DNA of 64,000 nucleotides, taken from contig NZ_QOIM01000040.1 in the NCBI RefSeq assembly GCF_003323735.1, forward strand, positions 186,001-250,000, written 5' to 3'. The notes under the pieces are model-generated. The model was not told the DNA's origin and searched no databases. It was given only the letters and a program-made list of their open reading frames with translations. This DNA is from Streptomyces reniochalinae (lineage in GTDB: Bacteria; Actinomycetota; Actinomycetes; Streptomycetales; Streptomycetaceae). Of this stretch, positions 39,378 to 47,980 are shown one piece after another; within the stretch, counting starts at the first letter, position 1, and every line of letters starts with the position of its first letter. The translations under genes and the position numbers were made by a program.

Positions 39378-39408
39378 GGGGGCACCTCCCGGCCGAAGGC
39401 TGGGGGAG
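39378..39408 (+). repeat. Dispersed Streptomyces hairpin repeat, copy 1
   Basis: GGGGGCACCTCCC-GGCCGAAGGC-TGGGGGAG: arms GGCACCTCCC.. and ..GGGGGAG form a stem. Related copies lie at 60104-60132 and 63108-63148. Confidence 0.7.
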
Positions 39409-39415
39409 CGAGAAC

Positions 39416-39538
39416 GTGCGCCTGGCGGCCCGTACGGACGCCCGCCTGCGTGCCGAGCAGCGGCAGCAGGTCAAACAGCGGCAGGCACTGGGCCGCCACA
39501 TGATGGCGCGCAAGCGCGGCCCGCGCCGCAAGCCGTGA
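39416..39538 (+). CDS. Small basic hypothetical protein
   Basis: A 40-residue Arg/Gln-rich frame from GTG 39416: VRLAARTDARLRAEQRQQ then VKQRQALGRHMMARKRGPRRKP. The repeated Arg/Gln/Ala heptad look and the basic tail suggest a helical nucleic-acid or ribosome-associated peptide, but no family is recognised. It begins 8 bp after the hairpin repeat, whose GGGGGAG could act as its ribosome binding site. Function unknown. Confidence 0.4.
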   Translation: MRLAARTDARLRAEQRQQVKQRQALGRHMMARKRGPRRKP

Positions 39539-39668
39539 GCGGCGCACGGTAGCCGGGGAGCGCCTGGCGGGGACGGTCGGGAACCGTCCCCGCCGTCCCC
39601 TGCCCGCCCCGACGGCCATGTCGCTTTTCCGCTGGCTCGCGCGAGCGGCACCCTCGCACACTGGAGGT

Positions 39669-41195
39669 GTGACCACAGACGAGAGCAGGTACGAGGCCGT
39701 CCGCAGCAGGGACGCACGCTTCGACGGAGTGTTCTTCCTCGGCGTGCGCACCACCGGAATCTACTGCCGGCCGAGCTGCCCGGCGGTGACACCGAAGCGC
39801 GAGAACGTGCGGTTCTACCCGACCGCGGCCGCCGCCCAGGGCGCGGGCTTCCGCGCCTGCCGCAGGTGCCGTCCTGACGCGGTGCCGGGTTCGGCGGAGT
39901 GGAACGTGCGGGCCGACCTGGTGGGCCGCGCGATGCGGATGATCTCCGACGGCGTGGTGGACCGCGAGGGAGTCGCGGGTCTGGCGGCGCGGCTGGGCTA
40001 CAGCCCCCGCCAGGTGCAGCGGCAGCTGACCGCCGAGCTGGGCGCGGGACCTGTCGCCCTCGCGCGGGCGCAGCGCGCCCACACCGCGCGGGTGCTGCTC
40101 CAGACGACCGGGCTGCCGGTCACCGAGATCGCCTTCGCCGCGGGCTTCGCGAGCGTGCGGCAGTTCAACGACACGGTGCGGGAGGTCTACGCCCGCACGC
40201 CCAGCGCCCTGCGTGCCGCCTCCGTACGCGGCGGGCACGGACCCGCGGGCCGCCCCGAGGCGCGGGCGGGTACGCCACGGGAGGGCGGACCCGTCAGCGG
40301 GGTGACGCTGCGGCTGGCGTACCGGGGCGACTACGCCGCCGGGCAGGTGTTCGACTTCCTGGAGCGGCGCGCCGTACCCGGCGTCGAGGAGGTGCTCGGC
40401 CGGCCAGGAGGCCGCACCTACCGGCGCACCCTCGACCTGCCGTACGGCACCGGCGTCGCGGAGGTCGACGAACGCCCCGCGCGCGGCGGCGGCTGGCTCG
40501 CCTGCCGGCTGCACCTGGGGGACCTGCGTGACCTGACGACGGCCGTACAGCGGATCCGGCGCCTGTTCGACCTCGACGCGGACCCCTTCGCGGTCACCGA
40601 GCACCTGAGCAGGTACGAGGCGCTGGCGCCGCTGCTGGAGCGCACCCGGGGGCTGCGGTCGCCCGGCGCCGCCGACGCCCACGAACTGGCGGCCCGCGCG
40701 GTGCTGGGCCAGCAGGTCACGGTGGGCGCGGCCCGCACACTGACCGGCCGGCTGGTACAGGCGTACGGCAAGCCACTGGCGGCGCCCAGCGGCGCGCTCA
40801 CCCACCTCTTCCCCGAGCCCGGGACGCTGGCCGAGGCGCCGCTGGGCGAGCTGGGCATGCCCGAGTCGCGCCGCCGCACCCTGCGGGCCGTCGCGGCGGC
40901 ACTGGCCGACGGCACCGTCGTCCTCGACCCGGGCGCCGACCGCGACGCGACCGAGCGCGCCCTGCTCGCACTGCCGGGGATCGGCCCCTGGACGGCGGGC
41001 TACACGCGGATGCGCGCACTGGGCGACCCGGACGTGTTCCTGCCGGGCGATGTGGGCGTGCGGCGCGGGCTCGCACTGGCCGGGGCCGACCCGGCGCACG
41101 CCGACCACTGGCGGCCATGGCGCTCCTACGCGCTGCACCACCTGTGGCACGCGACCACGCAGGCCGGGCCGCAGCGGGCTCCCCGGGCCGCGTGA
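39669..41195 (+). CDS. Ada-type zinc/HTH domain fused to AlkA DNA-3-methyladenine glycosylase
   Basis: A 508-residue DNA repair protein in three parts. Residues 1-75 form an Ada_Zn-binding domain with four Cys (GIYCRPSCPAV and ACRRCRP) that can accept methyl groups from phosphotriesters. Residues about 85-180 are an AraC-type HTH (LGYSPRQVQRQL, FAAGFASVRQFNDTVRE). The rest is AlkA: N-terminal domain and HhH-GPD glycosylase with LPGIGPWTAGYTRMRALGDPDVFLPGDVGVRRGL, holding the catalytic Asp. There is no Ada methyltransferase (PCHR) domain. GTG 39669 is directly preceded by GGAGGT. It should excise alkylated bases and may autoregulate. Confidence 0.93.
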   Translation: MTTDESRYEAVRSRDARFDGVFFLGVRTTGIYCRPSCPAVTPKRENVRFYPTAAAAQGAGFRACRRCRPDAVPGSAEWNVRADLVGRAMRMISDGVVDREGVAGLAARLGYSPRQVQRQLTAELGAGPVALARAQRAHTARVLLQTTGLPVTEIAFAAGFASVRQFNDTVREVYARTPSALRAASVRGGHGPAGRPEARAGTPREGGPVSGVTLRLAYRGDYAAGQVFDFLERRAVPGVEEVLGRPGGRTYRRTLDLPYGTGVAEVDERPARGGGWLACRLHLGDLRDLTTAVQRIRRLFDLDADPFAVTEHLSRYEALAPLLERTRGLRSPGAADAHELAARAVLGQQVTVGAARTLTGRLVQAYGKPLAAPSGALTHLFPEPGTLAEAPLGELGMPESRRRTLRAVAAALADGTVVLDPGADRDATERALLALPGIGPWTAGYTRMRALGDPDVFLPGDVGVRRGLALAGADPAHADHWRPWRSYALHHLWHATTQAGPQRAPRAA

Positions 41196-41255
41196 GGGCG
41201 AACCGAGTTCGCCCTGCGGGCTTTCCGACAGGCCCGCGCGGGCAACAATGAGCCC

Positions 41256-42428
41256 ATGGACGGCCAGGGGGCACGAAACGGCTCGGGCGGCGGTCGCGGC
41301 CGCGACTGGTGGGCCCAGCTGTACGACCCGTACACGCCCGACACGGGTCGCACCCGCGCCGAGGACAGCGTCGACGACCGCTTCGCCTCGGTCGCCCGCA
41401 CGCTCGGCACCACCACGGGAGGGCGGGAGTCACCGGATGCGGCCGAGCGGGCCGAGAGGGCCGAGCCGCCGGGTGCGCGGGAGTCCTCGGTCGCGGCCGA
41501 GCCGTCCGGTCCCGCCGCGCTGTTGCCGCGCGCCGACCCCGACGCGCTCGCCGAACTGGTGCCGGACACCGTGCTGGAGGAGGCGCGGCACGGACACACC
41601 ACACTGCGGGCGGTCTCCCTGCGGGGCGAGGCGGCCCGCGAGGCGGGAGAGCCGCGCGGGGACGCGCTGCTGGCGGCACGGTTCACAGCGGGCGCGCACG
41701 AACTGGTACTCGTGGTGGTCGCCGCGGGTGCGCGCACGGACGGCGCCGGCGCACACCGCGCCGCGCGCGAGGCATGCCACGTACTCGCGGCCGCCGTCGG
41801 CCGCAGCGCCGTGCGGCTCGCGGAGGACCTGCGAGCCGACCGCCGCGACGCGCTCAGACCCGGGCTGCACCGGCTGACCGACCGCACCCTGGGCAGGCTC
41901 CGCGCGCAGGCCGCCGCCTGGGGACTGACACCCGCACAGCACACGGCCGACGTGCGCTGCCTGCTCGTGCCCACCGATCCGCGCTGCCGTACCCGGGTCT
42001 GCTTCGGGGCGGGAGCGGGCGGCTTGCTCAGGTTGCGGGACGGCGCCTGGGAGGACATCGAACCGCGGGCCACGCCGGCGCCGCCGCCCGCGGCTCAGCC
42101 GCCGGTGGACCGCGGGCGCACTGCGGACCCGGCCGGTGCCGCGGCGGCCCGGGACGGCTTCACCGCCGCGGAGCCTCGCCCCTCCGGGCTCGCGGAGCCG
42201 TTCCGCTTCCGGGTGTGCGCCGCCGAGTCCGGCGACGCGCTGCTGCTGACCTCCCCGGGGCTGGCCGAACCGCTGCGCGCCGAACCGTCGTTCGCCGACC
42301 GGCTCGCCGCCCGCTGGACGCGCGCCGAAACGGGCCCGGCGGCCCTCGCGGCGTACCTCGGCGACCTCGGACACCGCGTCGCCGGGCACACGCGCGACCG
42401 CACGGGCGTTCTCCTCCAGGAGGACTGA
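41256..42428 (+). CDS. PP2C-like domain protein of Streptomyces
   Basis: A 390-residue protein. The opening DWWAQLYDPYTPDTG...SVDDRFASVARTLG resembles a Streptomyces group annotated as 'protein phosphatase 2C domain-containing'. Metal-binding Asp motifs of true PP2C enzymes (DGxG) are not evident, so catalysis is doubtful. Central and C-terminal parts (ADVRCLLVPTD, RVCFGAGAGGLLRLRDGAWEDIEPR, TSPGLAEPLR) look like a degenerate phosphatase fold. A Pro/Ala linker lies at about 272-300. AACAAT 6 nt before ATG 41256 may be a leaderless -10. Confidence 0.65.
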   Translation: MDGQGARNGSGGGRGRDWWAQLYDPYTPDTGRTRAEDSVDDRFASVARTLGTTTGGRESPDAAERAERAEPPGARESSVAAEPSGPAALLPRADPDALAELVPDTVLEEARHGHTTLRAVSLRGEAAREAGEPRGDALLAARFTAGAHELVLVVVAAGARTDGAGAHRAAREACHVLAAAVGRSAVRLAEDLRADRRDALRPGLHRLTDRTLGRLRAQAAAWGLTPAQHTADVRCLLVPTDPRCRTRVCFGAGAGGLLRLRDGAWEDIEPRATPAPPPAAQPPVDRGRTADPAGAAAARDGFTAAEPRPSGLAEPFRFRVCAAESGDALLLTSPGLAEPLRAEPSFADRLAARWTRAETGPAALAAYLGDLGHRVAGHTRDRTGVLLQED

Positions 42429-42478
42429 GCAGGGGCATGACGCAGATACGGCAGAAACCCGCCACGGGATGATCTTGG

Positions 42479-42934
42479 TTAGTGGGCGCACGCGCTGACA
42501 CGGTTCTCGAACTCGCGGCGGGCCTTGCGCTGTGCGGGAATGGCTCCGGCACCGTCCAGGCTCTGGCAGCGGTCGAGGAGTTGGCGGTGGAGCGCGAGTA
42601 CGGCGGTGACGCGCAGGGTGTAGCCCGTGCCGCTTCGTACAGCCTGGCCGTGGTCGAGTGCGGCCCGCTCGGCGTCGTCCAGGTCGGTCGCACGCAGGAA
42701 GTCGGCGACCTTGCCGGGCATGTCGAGGGTGAGGGGCACTTCCGGGACCGGAACGGGGTCGTCGGCAGTGACGTGCTCGGGCAGGAGATCGGCGACGGCA
42801 GTACCGATGGCGCCGCGGCTGACTCCGTGGTCGCGGGCCAGGGCGGCGATGGACTGGCCCTCCAGGTACGCGGCGCGCACGTCGGTGACTGCCCCGCCCG
42901 TGAGGGCGGGGCGGCGTCCACCCTTGTTGCCCAT
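42479..42934 (-). CDS. HTH protein, probably recombinase-derived
   Basis: A 151-residue protein. The N-terminus GGRRPALTGGAVTDVRAAYLEGQSIAALARDHGVSRGAIG is the C-terminal HTH of serine resolvases/invertases. The remaining about 100 residues (PGKVADFLRATDLDDAERAALDHG, YTLRVTAVLALHRQLLDRC) are not resolvase and may be a dimerisation or partner domain. The frame extends upstream to 43054 without a start, and that extension (GALAAAGELQRDLRRELTYDGLRAAEA) matches the helix that precedes the HTH in resolvases. The gene is thus either a small DNA-binding protein from ATG 42934 or the remains of a recombinase. No catalytic Ser domain is present. Confidence 0.55.
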   Translation of the reverse strand: MGNKGGRRPALTGGAVTDVRAAYLEGQSIAALARDHGVSRGAIGTAVADLLPEHVTADDPVPVPEVPLTLDMPGKVADFLRATDLDDAERAALDHGQAVRSGTGYTLRVTAVLALHRQLLDRCQSLDGAGAIPAQRKARREFENRVSACAH

Positions 42935-43054
42935 GGCCTCGGCGGCCCGCAGTCCGTCGTACGTCAGCTCCCGTCGGAGGTCGCGCTGGAGTTCGCCGGC
43001 GGCGGCGAGGGCCCCGGAAACCCCGGGTTCATTGGACGCCCGCCGAGCCTGTCG
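42935..43054 (-). pseudogene. Serine recombinase remnant (helix E-like segment)
   Basis: An open stretch in frame with the HTH gene, preceded by a TGA at 43055-43057. It encodes NEPGVSGALAAAGELQRDLRRELTYDG, similar to the long helix of serine recombinases (FAALAEFERELIRERT-type). The catalytic N-terminal domain is absent. Confidence 0.55.
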
Positions 43055-43225
43055 TCATGCGAACCTTTGGCGACAGCCGGTACGGAAGACCCCGCCCCGG
43101 TGACGGTGTCCTGTGACAGCGAACCTTGAGCACGTGCCATCGAAGGTTGATCGAGGCCGGCATCCGGGGCCACTAGGTGTACTGACCGGAGACGTTGATG
43201 GAAAGCACGGCGCTCCGATCAGCAG

Positions 43226-44191
43226 CTACGAGGTGGGGGCCGAGTGGCGTTCAAGCAGGTCTCTGGCGAGCTGACTGATGCGTTCGCGGGCCCTCTCTGG
43301 GGCGAGCACCTCGATATGGTCACCGAATTGGAGGAGCTGGCGCACTGACTCGATGCTGGGATAGCGCACGACGACGGTGCGACAACCCTCTTCTGGGTCG
43401 GAAACTTCGTGGATGCGGTTGCCGAGTATGCGCCGCGCCAGGTCGATGCCAGTTTCTGGCAGGCGGATGGTCACGCTCACGCGGCCTTGCGCCTCGGTGC
43501 GTGCCTTCAACGCGGCCCACCTGGTGTGAAGGGTCTCACCAGGTCGAAGAACAGCCGGCGCGTTGAGCTGTTCGTAGGCCGAGAGTCGTTCCAGAGCGAA
43601 CAGCCGACCGTCCCCCTGGTCGTCGGCGATGAGATACCAGCGGCCTGACTTCGCCACGATCCCGTACGGGTCGACCACTCGCGTCGAGGCCCGACTCTCG
43701 GCGCTGCGCCGGTACCGGATGCGCAGCCGACGGCGGTGCCGCAGTGCCGTAGCCAGATCCGCTACGTCGATCGCCGCCTGTGAGCCAGCGAACCACGAGG
43801 TGCTTTCCACCAGCACCAGGTCCGCCAATCGCAGCAAGTGCGGTGGCTCAGGTGATCCAGCCTGGCGGGCAGCGATCTTGCGCGCGGCCGATTCCCACAC
43901 CCCGGACAGGCCCATGCCCTCAAGCTGCGCTCTGTCCAAGCCAGCCACGGAGAGCGCCTCCAGCTCTGGTGGGTCCAGGTGGGATGCGTTGAGCCGCGCA
44001 CCGGGGAGCAAGGTGATCCCGCCGTTCCGCCCCCGTTCTGCATAAACAGGCACACCCGCAGTTGAGAGTGCCTCCACATCCCGCAGCACAGTCCGCCGTG
44101 ACACCTCCAGCCGCTTGGCGAGTTCGCTGGTGGTGATGCGCTGACGGGTCTGCAGGAGCAGCAGTAGGTGCAAGAGCCGCGAAGCCTTCAT
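43226..44191 (-). CDS. YafY-type HTH/WYL-domain transcriptional regulator
   Basis: A 321-residue regulator. N-terminal HTH_11: SRLLHLLLLLQTRQRITTSELAKRLEVSRRTVLRDVEALSTAGVPVYAERGRNGGITL. The WYL domain is in the middle (RIRYRRSAESRASTRVVDPYGIVAKSGRWYLIADDQGDGRLFALERL), with a WCX-like C-terminus. ATG 44191 is used; TTG 44200 is in frame. Divergent from the VOC gene across 95 bp and so likely to control it. G+C at third codon positions is visibly lower than in neighbours, hinting at acquisition. Confidence 0.92.
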   Translation of the reverse strand: MKASRLLHLLLLLQTRQRITTSELAKRLEVSRRTVLRDVEALSTAGVPVYAERGRNGGITLLPGARLNASHLDPPELEALSVAGLDRAQLEGMGLSGVWESAARKIAARQAGSPEPPHLLRLADLVLVESTSWFAGSQAAIDVADLATALRHRRRLRIRYRRSAESRASTRVVDPYGIVAKSGRWYLIADDQGDGRLFALERLSAYEQLNAPAVLRPGETLHTRWAALKARTEAQGRVSVTIRLPETGIDLARRILGNRIHEVSDPEEGCRTVVVRYPSIESVRQLLQFGDHIEVLAPERARERISQLARDLLERHSAPTS

Positions 44192-44286
44192 GCGCGCCAA
44201 TGCTCGCAGAAAAGGTGACAGGTTCTGTCGCGATCAGACGATCCGCTGGAGCAGTACCAAGAAATCAACCAGTTGAGGAGCGCTCC

Positions 44287-44652
44287 ATGGCCGCACCGAA
44301 CCTGTTCCTGATCGGCGTTCGCGACGCCCAGGCCGCTACCGCCTTCTACAGCGACCTGTTCGAGCTCGAACCGGTCTTCACCAGTCCCCACTACGTGGCC
44401 TTCGAGGTTGCCCCCGGCGTCCTGTTCGCGCTGTGGACGGGATACCGCGAGCACGCTGTCCCGAGCACTCCTCGCACGAGCGAAGTCGGACTGATGATGC
44501 CGGGACCATCGTCCGCAGTTGACGAGGTCTTCACGAGTTGGGTCTCGAAGGGGGTCCATGTCGTCGAGGAGCCGCACGACGCTGTCTTCGGCCGCACGTT
44601 CGTGATCACTGACCCCGATGGAAACCTCATCCGGGTCTCCCCGGTCGACTGA
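44287..44652 (+). CDS. VOC family protein (glyoxalase/bleomycin-resistance fold)
   Basis: A 121-residue small metal-dependent-fold protein: NLFLIGVRDAQAATAFYSDLFELEP, YVAFEVAPGVLFALW and the closing FGRTFVITDPDGNLIRVSPVD are the vicinal-oxygen-chelate pattern. ATG 44287 has GAGGAG upstream. Substrate unknown (isomerase, dioxygenase or drug-binding roles are all possible). Likely regulated by the divergent WYL protein. Confidence 0.9.
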   Translation: MAAPNLFLIGVRDAQAATAFYSDLFELEPVFTSPHYVAFEVAPGVLFALWTGYREHAVPSTPRTSEVGLMMPGPSSAVDEVFTSWVSKGVHVVEEPHDAVFGRTFVITDPDGNLIRVSPVD

Positions 44653-44785
44653 CCCAGGCGCGGGCTTTGGGCACGAGCATGTCGAGGAGACTGCGGTCAG
44701 CCGGGTCGCGCCGCATGGACAGGATCACGGGTCGAGGTCCCTCCAGGCCGCCTGGCCGTATCCGTCGCCGGCGGGCGCGGTCATG

Positions 44786-44823
44786 ACCGGGGGCGTCCGC
44801 TCCGTGGAACGGACGCCCCCGGT
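44786..44823. terminator. Bidirectional terminator (VOC / DUF2637)
   Basis: A perfect 14-bp stem (44786-44799 and 44810-44823) with a 10-nt loop, followed on + by GACGGGTTTTT. It lies between two convergent genes and should end both transcripts. Confidence 0.85.
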
Positions 44824-44841
44824 GACGGGTTTTTCGACCCG

Positions 44842-46011
44842 TCAGCCGAACTGACGCTCGATCTCGGCCAGTTTCTCCTCCAGGGTGTCCAGCCGCGGGC
44901 TCGCGGCGTTGCTCTTCTCGTCCCGCCCTGTGCCACCGGCCCCCTGGGCGCCCTCGGTGCTCTCCCCGCGCCGCAGCGCGGCACCGCCGCCGTCGTCCAC
45001 GACGGCCTGGAGAGCGGGCCTGCCGCCCGGCGCGTACGCGGACGGGGCATCGGTCGCGGTCAACCGGTTCGCGCCCGTCCCCTCGGAGCCGGGCTCGCCC
45101 GCGGCGGAGACGGGGCTCGCGATCTCGACGTCCACATGAGGCGCGGCCTCCACAGGACGCGGGGGCTCCGCGCGGCCCCGGCTCCACAGCCGGTGCTGCC
45201 GGTTGATGGCCTTGACCCGCGCCCGGTCGAGACGCTCCCGGTCCTTGCGGCGCAGCCGCTCCTGCTCGCGCTGCTTGCGGTCGTCGCGCACCTCGTCGAC
45301 GGCCTCGTCCAGCGTCCGTACGCCCTCCAGCAGCATCAGCGACCAGGCGCCGAACGTCTCGCGCGGCGCGCGCAGCCAGCGCACGATGCGGATCTGCGGC
45401 AGCGGGCGCGGTACCAGACCCTGGTCACGCAGCGCGGCGCGGCGCGTCTGCTTGAGCGCCCGGTCGAACAGGATCGCCGCCGACAGCGACATCCCCGCGA
45501 AGAACTGCGGCGCCCCGTCGTGGCCGAGGCCGCGCGGCGCGTGCACCCAGTTGAACCACGCGGCGGCCCCCGCGAAGATCCACACCAGCAGCCGGGAGCC
45601 GAGCGAGGCGTCCCCGTGGCTGGCCTCGCGTACGGCGATCACGGCGGAGAACATCGCCGCGCCGTCCAGCCCGAACGGCACCAGGTACTCCCAGCCGCCG
45701 CTCAGCCCCAGGTTCTGCCGTCCGAAGCCGACGAGCCCGTGGAAGGAGAGCGCGGCGGCGACGGCGGCGCAGCAGAACAGCAGCAGGTAGGCGGCGGTGG
45801 CGTAGAGGGTCTCCTTACGGCGCCGCCGCTCCTGCGCGCGTTCGAAGGAGTCGGGCGCCGGCTGCTGTTCGGAGGCGGTGGCCGCGGCGTCCCCTTCGGT
45901 GGCGGAGCCGTGGCGGCGCGAGCGCGCCATCACGAGCACCGCGGTCAGAGTGCCGACGAGCAGCACGGCGCTCGGCAGCGCCCAGTTCAGCGATATGTCG
46001 GTCAGTCTCAT
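44842..46011 (-). CDS. DUF2637 domain-containing membrane protein
   Basis: A 389-residue protein. A first helix (WALPSAVLLVGTLTAVLVM), a charged segment, then three more helices (YLLLFCCAAVAAALSFHGL, YLVPFGLDGAAMFSAVIAV, LLVWIFAGAAAWFNWVHAP) form the DUF2637 core, also found in Streptomyces plasmid spread proteins. The C-terminal half is a long Arg/Glu-rich cytoplasmic tail (EQERLRRKDRERLDRARV) ending in a short coiled coil (RLDTLEEKLAEIERQFG). ATG 46011 follows no strong ribosome binding site. Function unknown; chromosomal copies are common. Confidence 0.85.
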   Translation of the reverse strand: MRLTDISLNWALPSAVLLVGTLTAVLVMARSRRHGSATEGDAAATASEQQPAPDSFERAQERRRRKETLYATAAYLLLFCCAAVAAALSFHGLVGFGRQNLGLSGGWEYLVPFGLDGAAMFSAVIAVREASHGDASLGSRLLVWIFAGAAAWFNWVHAPRGLGHDGAPQFFAGMSLSAAILFDRALKQTRRAALRDQGLVPRPLPQIRIVRWLRAPRETFGAWSLMLLEGVRTLDEAVDEVRDDRKQREQERLRRKDRERLDRARVKAINRQHRLWSRGRAEPPRPVEAAPHVDVEIASPVSAAGEPGSEGTGANRLTATDAPSAYAPGGRPALQAVVDDGGGAALRRGESTEGAQGAGGTGRDEKSNAASPRLDTLEEKLAEIERQFG

Positions 46012-46227
46012 CGGGTGTGCCCCTTGCCGCGCGGTGCCGGGGCGCACGGGGCGTCTGCCGGGTGGGGCGGATGTCCGTGCGCGGGGCGGTGCCGCGCTCG
46101 CGCTCTGGCTTTCTTCGTGTCGCCGAGCATCTTTACGGCAGCGCGCCACCCCTCAGGGGGGTTTCGGGGCAAGTGAACGCGAAAAGGGGGCGACGGTGGT
46201 CTGCCGGGGCGTCCGTGTTCGCATGCC

Positions 46228-47079
46228 CTACGGAGTCGCGGTCATCCGTTCGATACGTTCCGCGTCGCAGGTGCGCGGGCACGTGACGCAGGTGTCCTCG
46301 GGGCGCAGGGTGTAGAAGAGGCAGCAGCTCGCCCGGTCGCGGGTGGTCAGCTCCTGGCCCCGAGGGCCCGTCAGCCGGCGGAAACCCGCCGGCTGGGCGA
46401 ACGGCTTCAGCGAGCCGGGCAGCAGCAGTTCGGCCTCCGCCATGGCGCGCGGTTCCTCGCCCAGCAGGTGCCCCAGGTACCACAGGCCCTCGGTGACCTC
46501 GTCCGTCGCCATGCCCCACAGGGCACGCGCGCCGCGCCGCATCCTGGGCCTGAAGCCCTCCAGCACGGGCGCGAGGTGATCGGCGACCGCGCCGCGCACC
46601 TCGGCGCGCAGCGCCTCCTCGTCGGGCACCACCCGGGCCCCAGGCGCCGCCGCGGCCGGGTCGTCGGGCAGGCAGGCGAACTCCTCCACGCGGACGGCCA
46701 GCCGCCCCAGCGAGCGCTGGAACGCCACCGCCTCCACCGGCACCCGAGGCACCCGCCGCTGGAGGAACCACGGAATGGTCACCAGCAGGCAGACGGGCCA
46801 GGCGTAGCGGTGCAGCCCGAAGCTGGCGATCACATCGGGGCGGCCGGGACGCCCGTAGTCCCGCAGGATCTGTTCCGCGTCCCAGGCCAGGAACGACTCC
46901 AGGGCCTGCCCGCCGGCGGCCAACTCGCTCGCCCGCACCCAGCCCGGACCCTCGGGAAGGGATTCACGAGCCGTGGTCTCGGTCACACCCAGCGACGGGA
47001 ACACCTCGGCGAGCCGCGCGTACGCCGTGTGGAAAGGCGAGACGTCAGGGGCTACGCGGGCGAGGGTGGGCACGGCCAT
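46228..47079 (-). CDS. FhuF-like (2Fe-2S) siderophore-iron reductase
   Basis: A 283-residue cytoplasmic protein. The C-terminus CCLFYTLRPEDTCVTCPRTC carries the CC-x10-CxxC pattern of the FhuF [2Fe-2S] site that reduces ferric siderophores. The N-terminal body (FASFGLHRYAWPVCLLVTIPWFL-like segment) fits the family. ATG 47079 is used; the GTG at 47088 is in frame. A DmdR/IdeR-type iron box lies 29 bp upstream, so expression should rise under iron limitation. No siderophore genes are adjacent. Confidence 0.85.
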   Translation of the reverse strand: MAVPTLARVAPDVSPFHTAYARLAEVFPSLGVTETTARESLPEGPGWVRASELAAGGQALESFLAWDAEQILRDYGRPGRPDVIASFGLHRYAWPVCLLVTIPWFLQRRVPRVPVEAVAFQRSLGRLAVRVEEFACLPDDPAAAAPGARVVPDEEALRAEVRGAVADHLAPVLEGFRPRMRRGARALWGMATDEVTEGLWYLGHLLGEEPRAMAEAELLLPGSLKPFAQPAGFRRLTGPRGQELTTRDRASCCLFYTLRPEDTCVTCPRTCDAERIERMTATP

Positions 47080-47107
47080 GGGGACCACCGATTCGACGAT
47101 CGTGAGC

Positions 47108-47125
47108 AGGTAAGCCTTACCTTAA
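47108..47125 (-). promoter_or_regulatory. Iron box (DmdR1/IdeR operator)
   Basis: On the - strand TTAAGGTAAGGCTTACCT closely follows the actinobacterial iron-box consensus TTAGGTTAGGCTAACCTAA. It is 29 bp upstream of the FhuF-like gene, where DmdR-Fe2+ would block transcription. Confidence 0.75.
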
Positions 47126-47209
47126 CTGATTGTCCCCGAGGTGTGATCTCGTGTCGCGTCGGCCTAAGGTGCTGCGCAGTGTTCCGGAGGGCACAGCCGG
47201 AGGGGAACG

Positions 47210-47974
47210 ATGGAGCAGAGCCGAACCAGGGCACCCGGCGTGCCGGCCGCCGGCCGGCCGACGCGGCTCACCACGCAGGGCGTCACCGCCCGCGCCCCCG
47301 CGCCGCGCCCCCGGACGGCCCGGGGAGAGCACACCCACAGCGAACCCTCCGCGCCGCGCGTGGTCCCGCAGCGGCACTCCGTACGGGACCAGATCTTGCA
47401 GGCCCTCCGGGCGGCCCTGTTCTCCGGGGAACTCGCCCCCGGTGAGGTCTACTCGGCGCCCGCACTCGCCGAACGCTTCGGCGTCTCCCCGACCCCCGTG
47501 CGCGAGGCCATGCAGGTGCTCGTGAGCGAGGGGTGTGTCGAGACGGTGCCCAACCGGGGTTTCCGCGTCGCCCGGCACAGCCCCCGCGACCTGGCCGAAC
47601 TCACCGAGATCCGGGCGCTGCTGGAGGTGCCCGTCGTACTGGCCCTCGCGCGGACGCAGCCGGCGGAGCGCTGGGAGGAGCTGCGCCCTTACGCCGAGGA
47701 CACCCTCCAAGCGGCGGTGTGCGGCGACCGCGGCGCCTACGCCGAGACCGACCGCGCCTTCCACCGCTCCCTGTTGGAACTGGCCGGGAACCAGCAGCTG
47801 GTCGCACTCGCCGAGGACGTCAGACGGCGTGTCCACCTGTCGTCCTCGCGGCAGGCGCCGACGCGCCGCACCACCGACCTGCTCGCCGAGGCCGCCGACC
47901 ACCTCGCTCTTCTCGACGCACTGAGCAGCCAGGACCTGCCCGCGGTGGAACGCCTGGTGCGCGACCACACCTGA
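47210..47974 (+). CDS. GntR family transcriptional regulator (FadR/FCD type)
   Basis: A 254-residue regulator. After a Pro/Arg-rich N-terminus of about 50 residues, the winged HTH reads SVRDQILQALRAALFSGELAPGEVYSAPALAERFGVSPTPVREAMQVLVSEGCVETVPNRGFRV. The FCD ligand domain follows (LAELTEIRALLEVPVVLALA, ETDRAFHRSLLELAGNQQL). GGAGGGG lies before ATG 47210. Ligand and targets unknown; it lies divergent from the FhuF-like gene and could also read that region. A terminator follows. Confidence 0.92.
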   Translation: MEQSRTRAPGVPAAGRPTRLTTQGVTARAPAPRPRTARGEHTHSEPSAPRVVPQRHSVRDQILQALRAALFSGELAPGEVYSAPALAERFGVSPTPVREAMQVLVSEGCVETVPNRGFRVARHSPRDLAELTEIRALLEVPVVLALARTQPAERWEELRPYAEDTLQAAVCGDRGAYAETDRAFHRSLLELAGNQQLVALAEDVRRRVHLSSSRQAPTRRTTDLLAEAADHLALLDALSSQDLPAVERLVRDHT

Positions 47975-47980
47975 CCGCGC

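Larger units (their letters stand above)
39118..39415. other. Repeat-rich intergenic region
   Basis: About 300 bp without a gene. It contains a 22-bp tandem repeat (39151-39216), an imperfect GC hairpin near 39217-39237 that may terminate the BrkB transcript, and a dispersed hairpin repeat (39378-39408). Confidence 0.6.

Noticed and set aside
36232..39792. 1186-codon - strand frame suggesting a giant fusion protein
   Set aside because: Only the last 557 codons match a family (acyl-CoA dehydrogenase). The upstream part is antisense to the BrkB gene and has no homology pattern.
43055..43225. Attachment site or insertion-sequence end with GCGAACCTT repeats
   Set aside because: The short repeats (AACCTT/AAGGTT) are too few and imperfect to call an att site or terminal inverted repeat.
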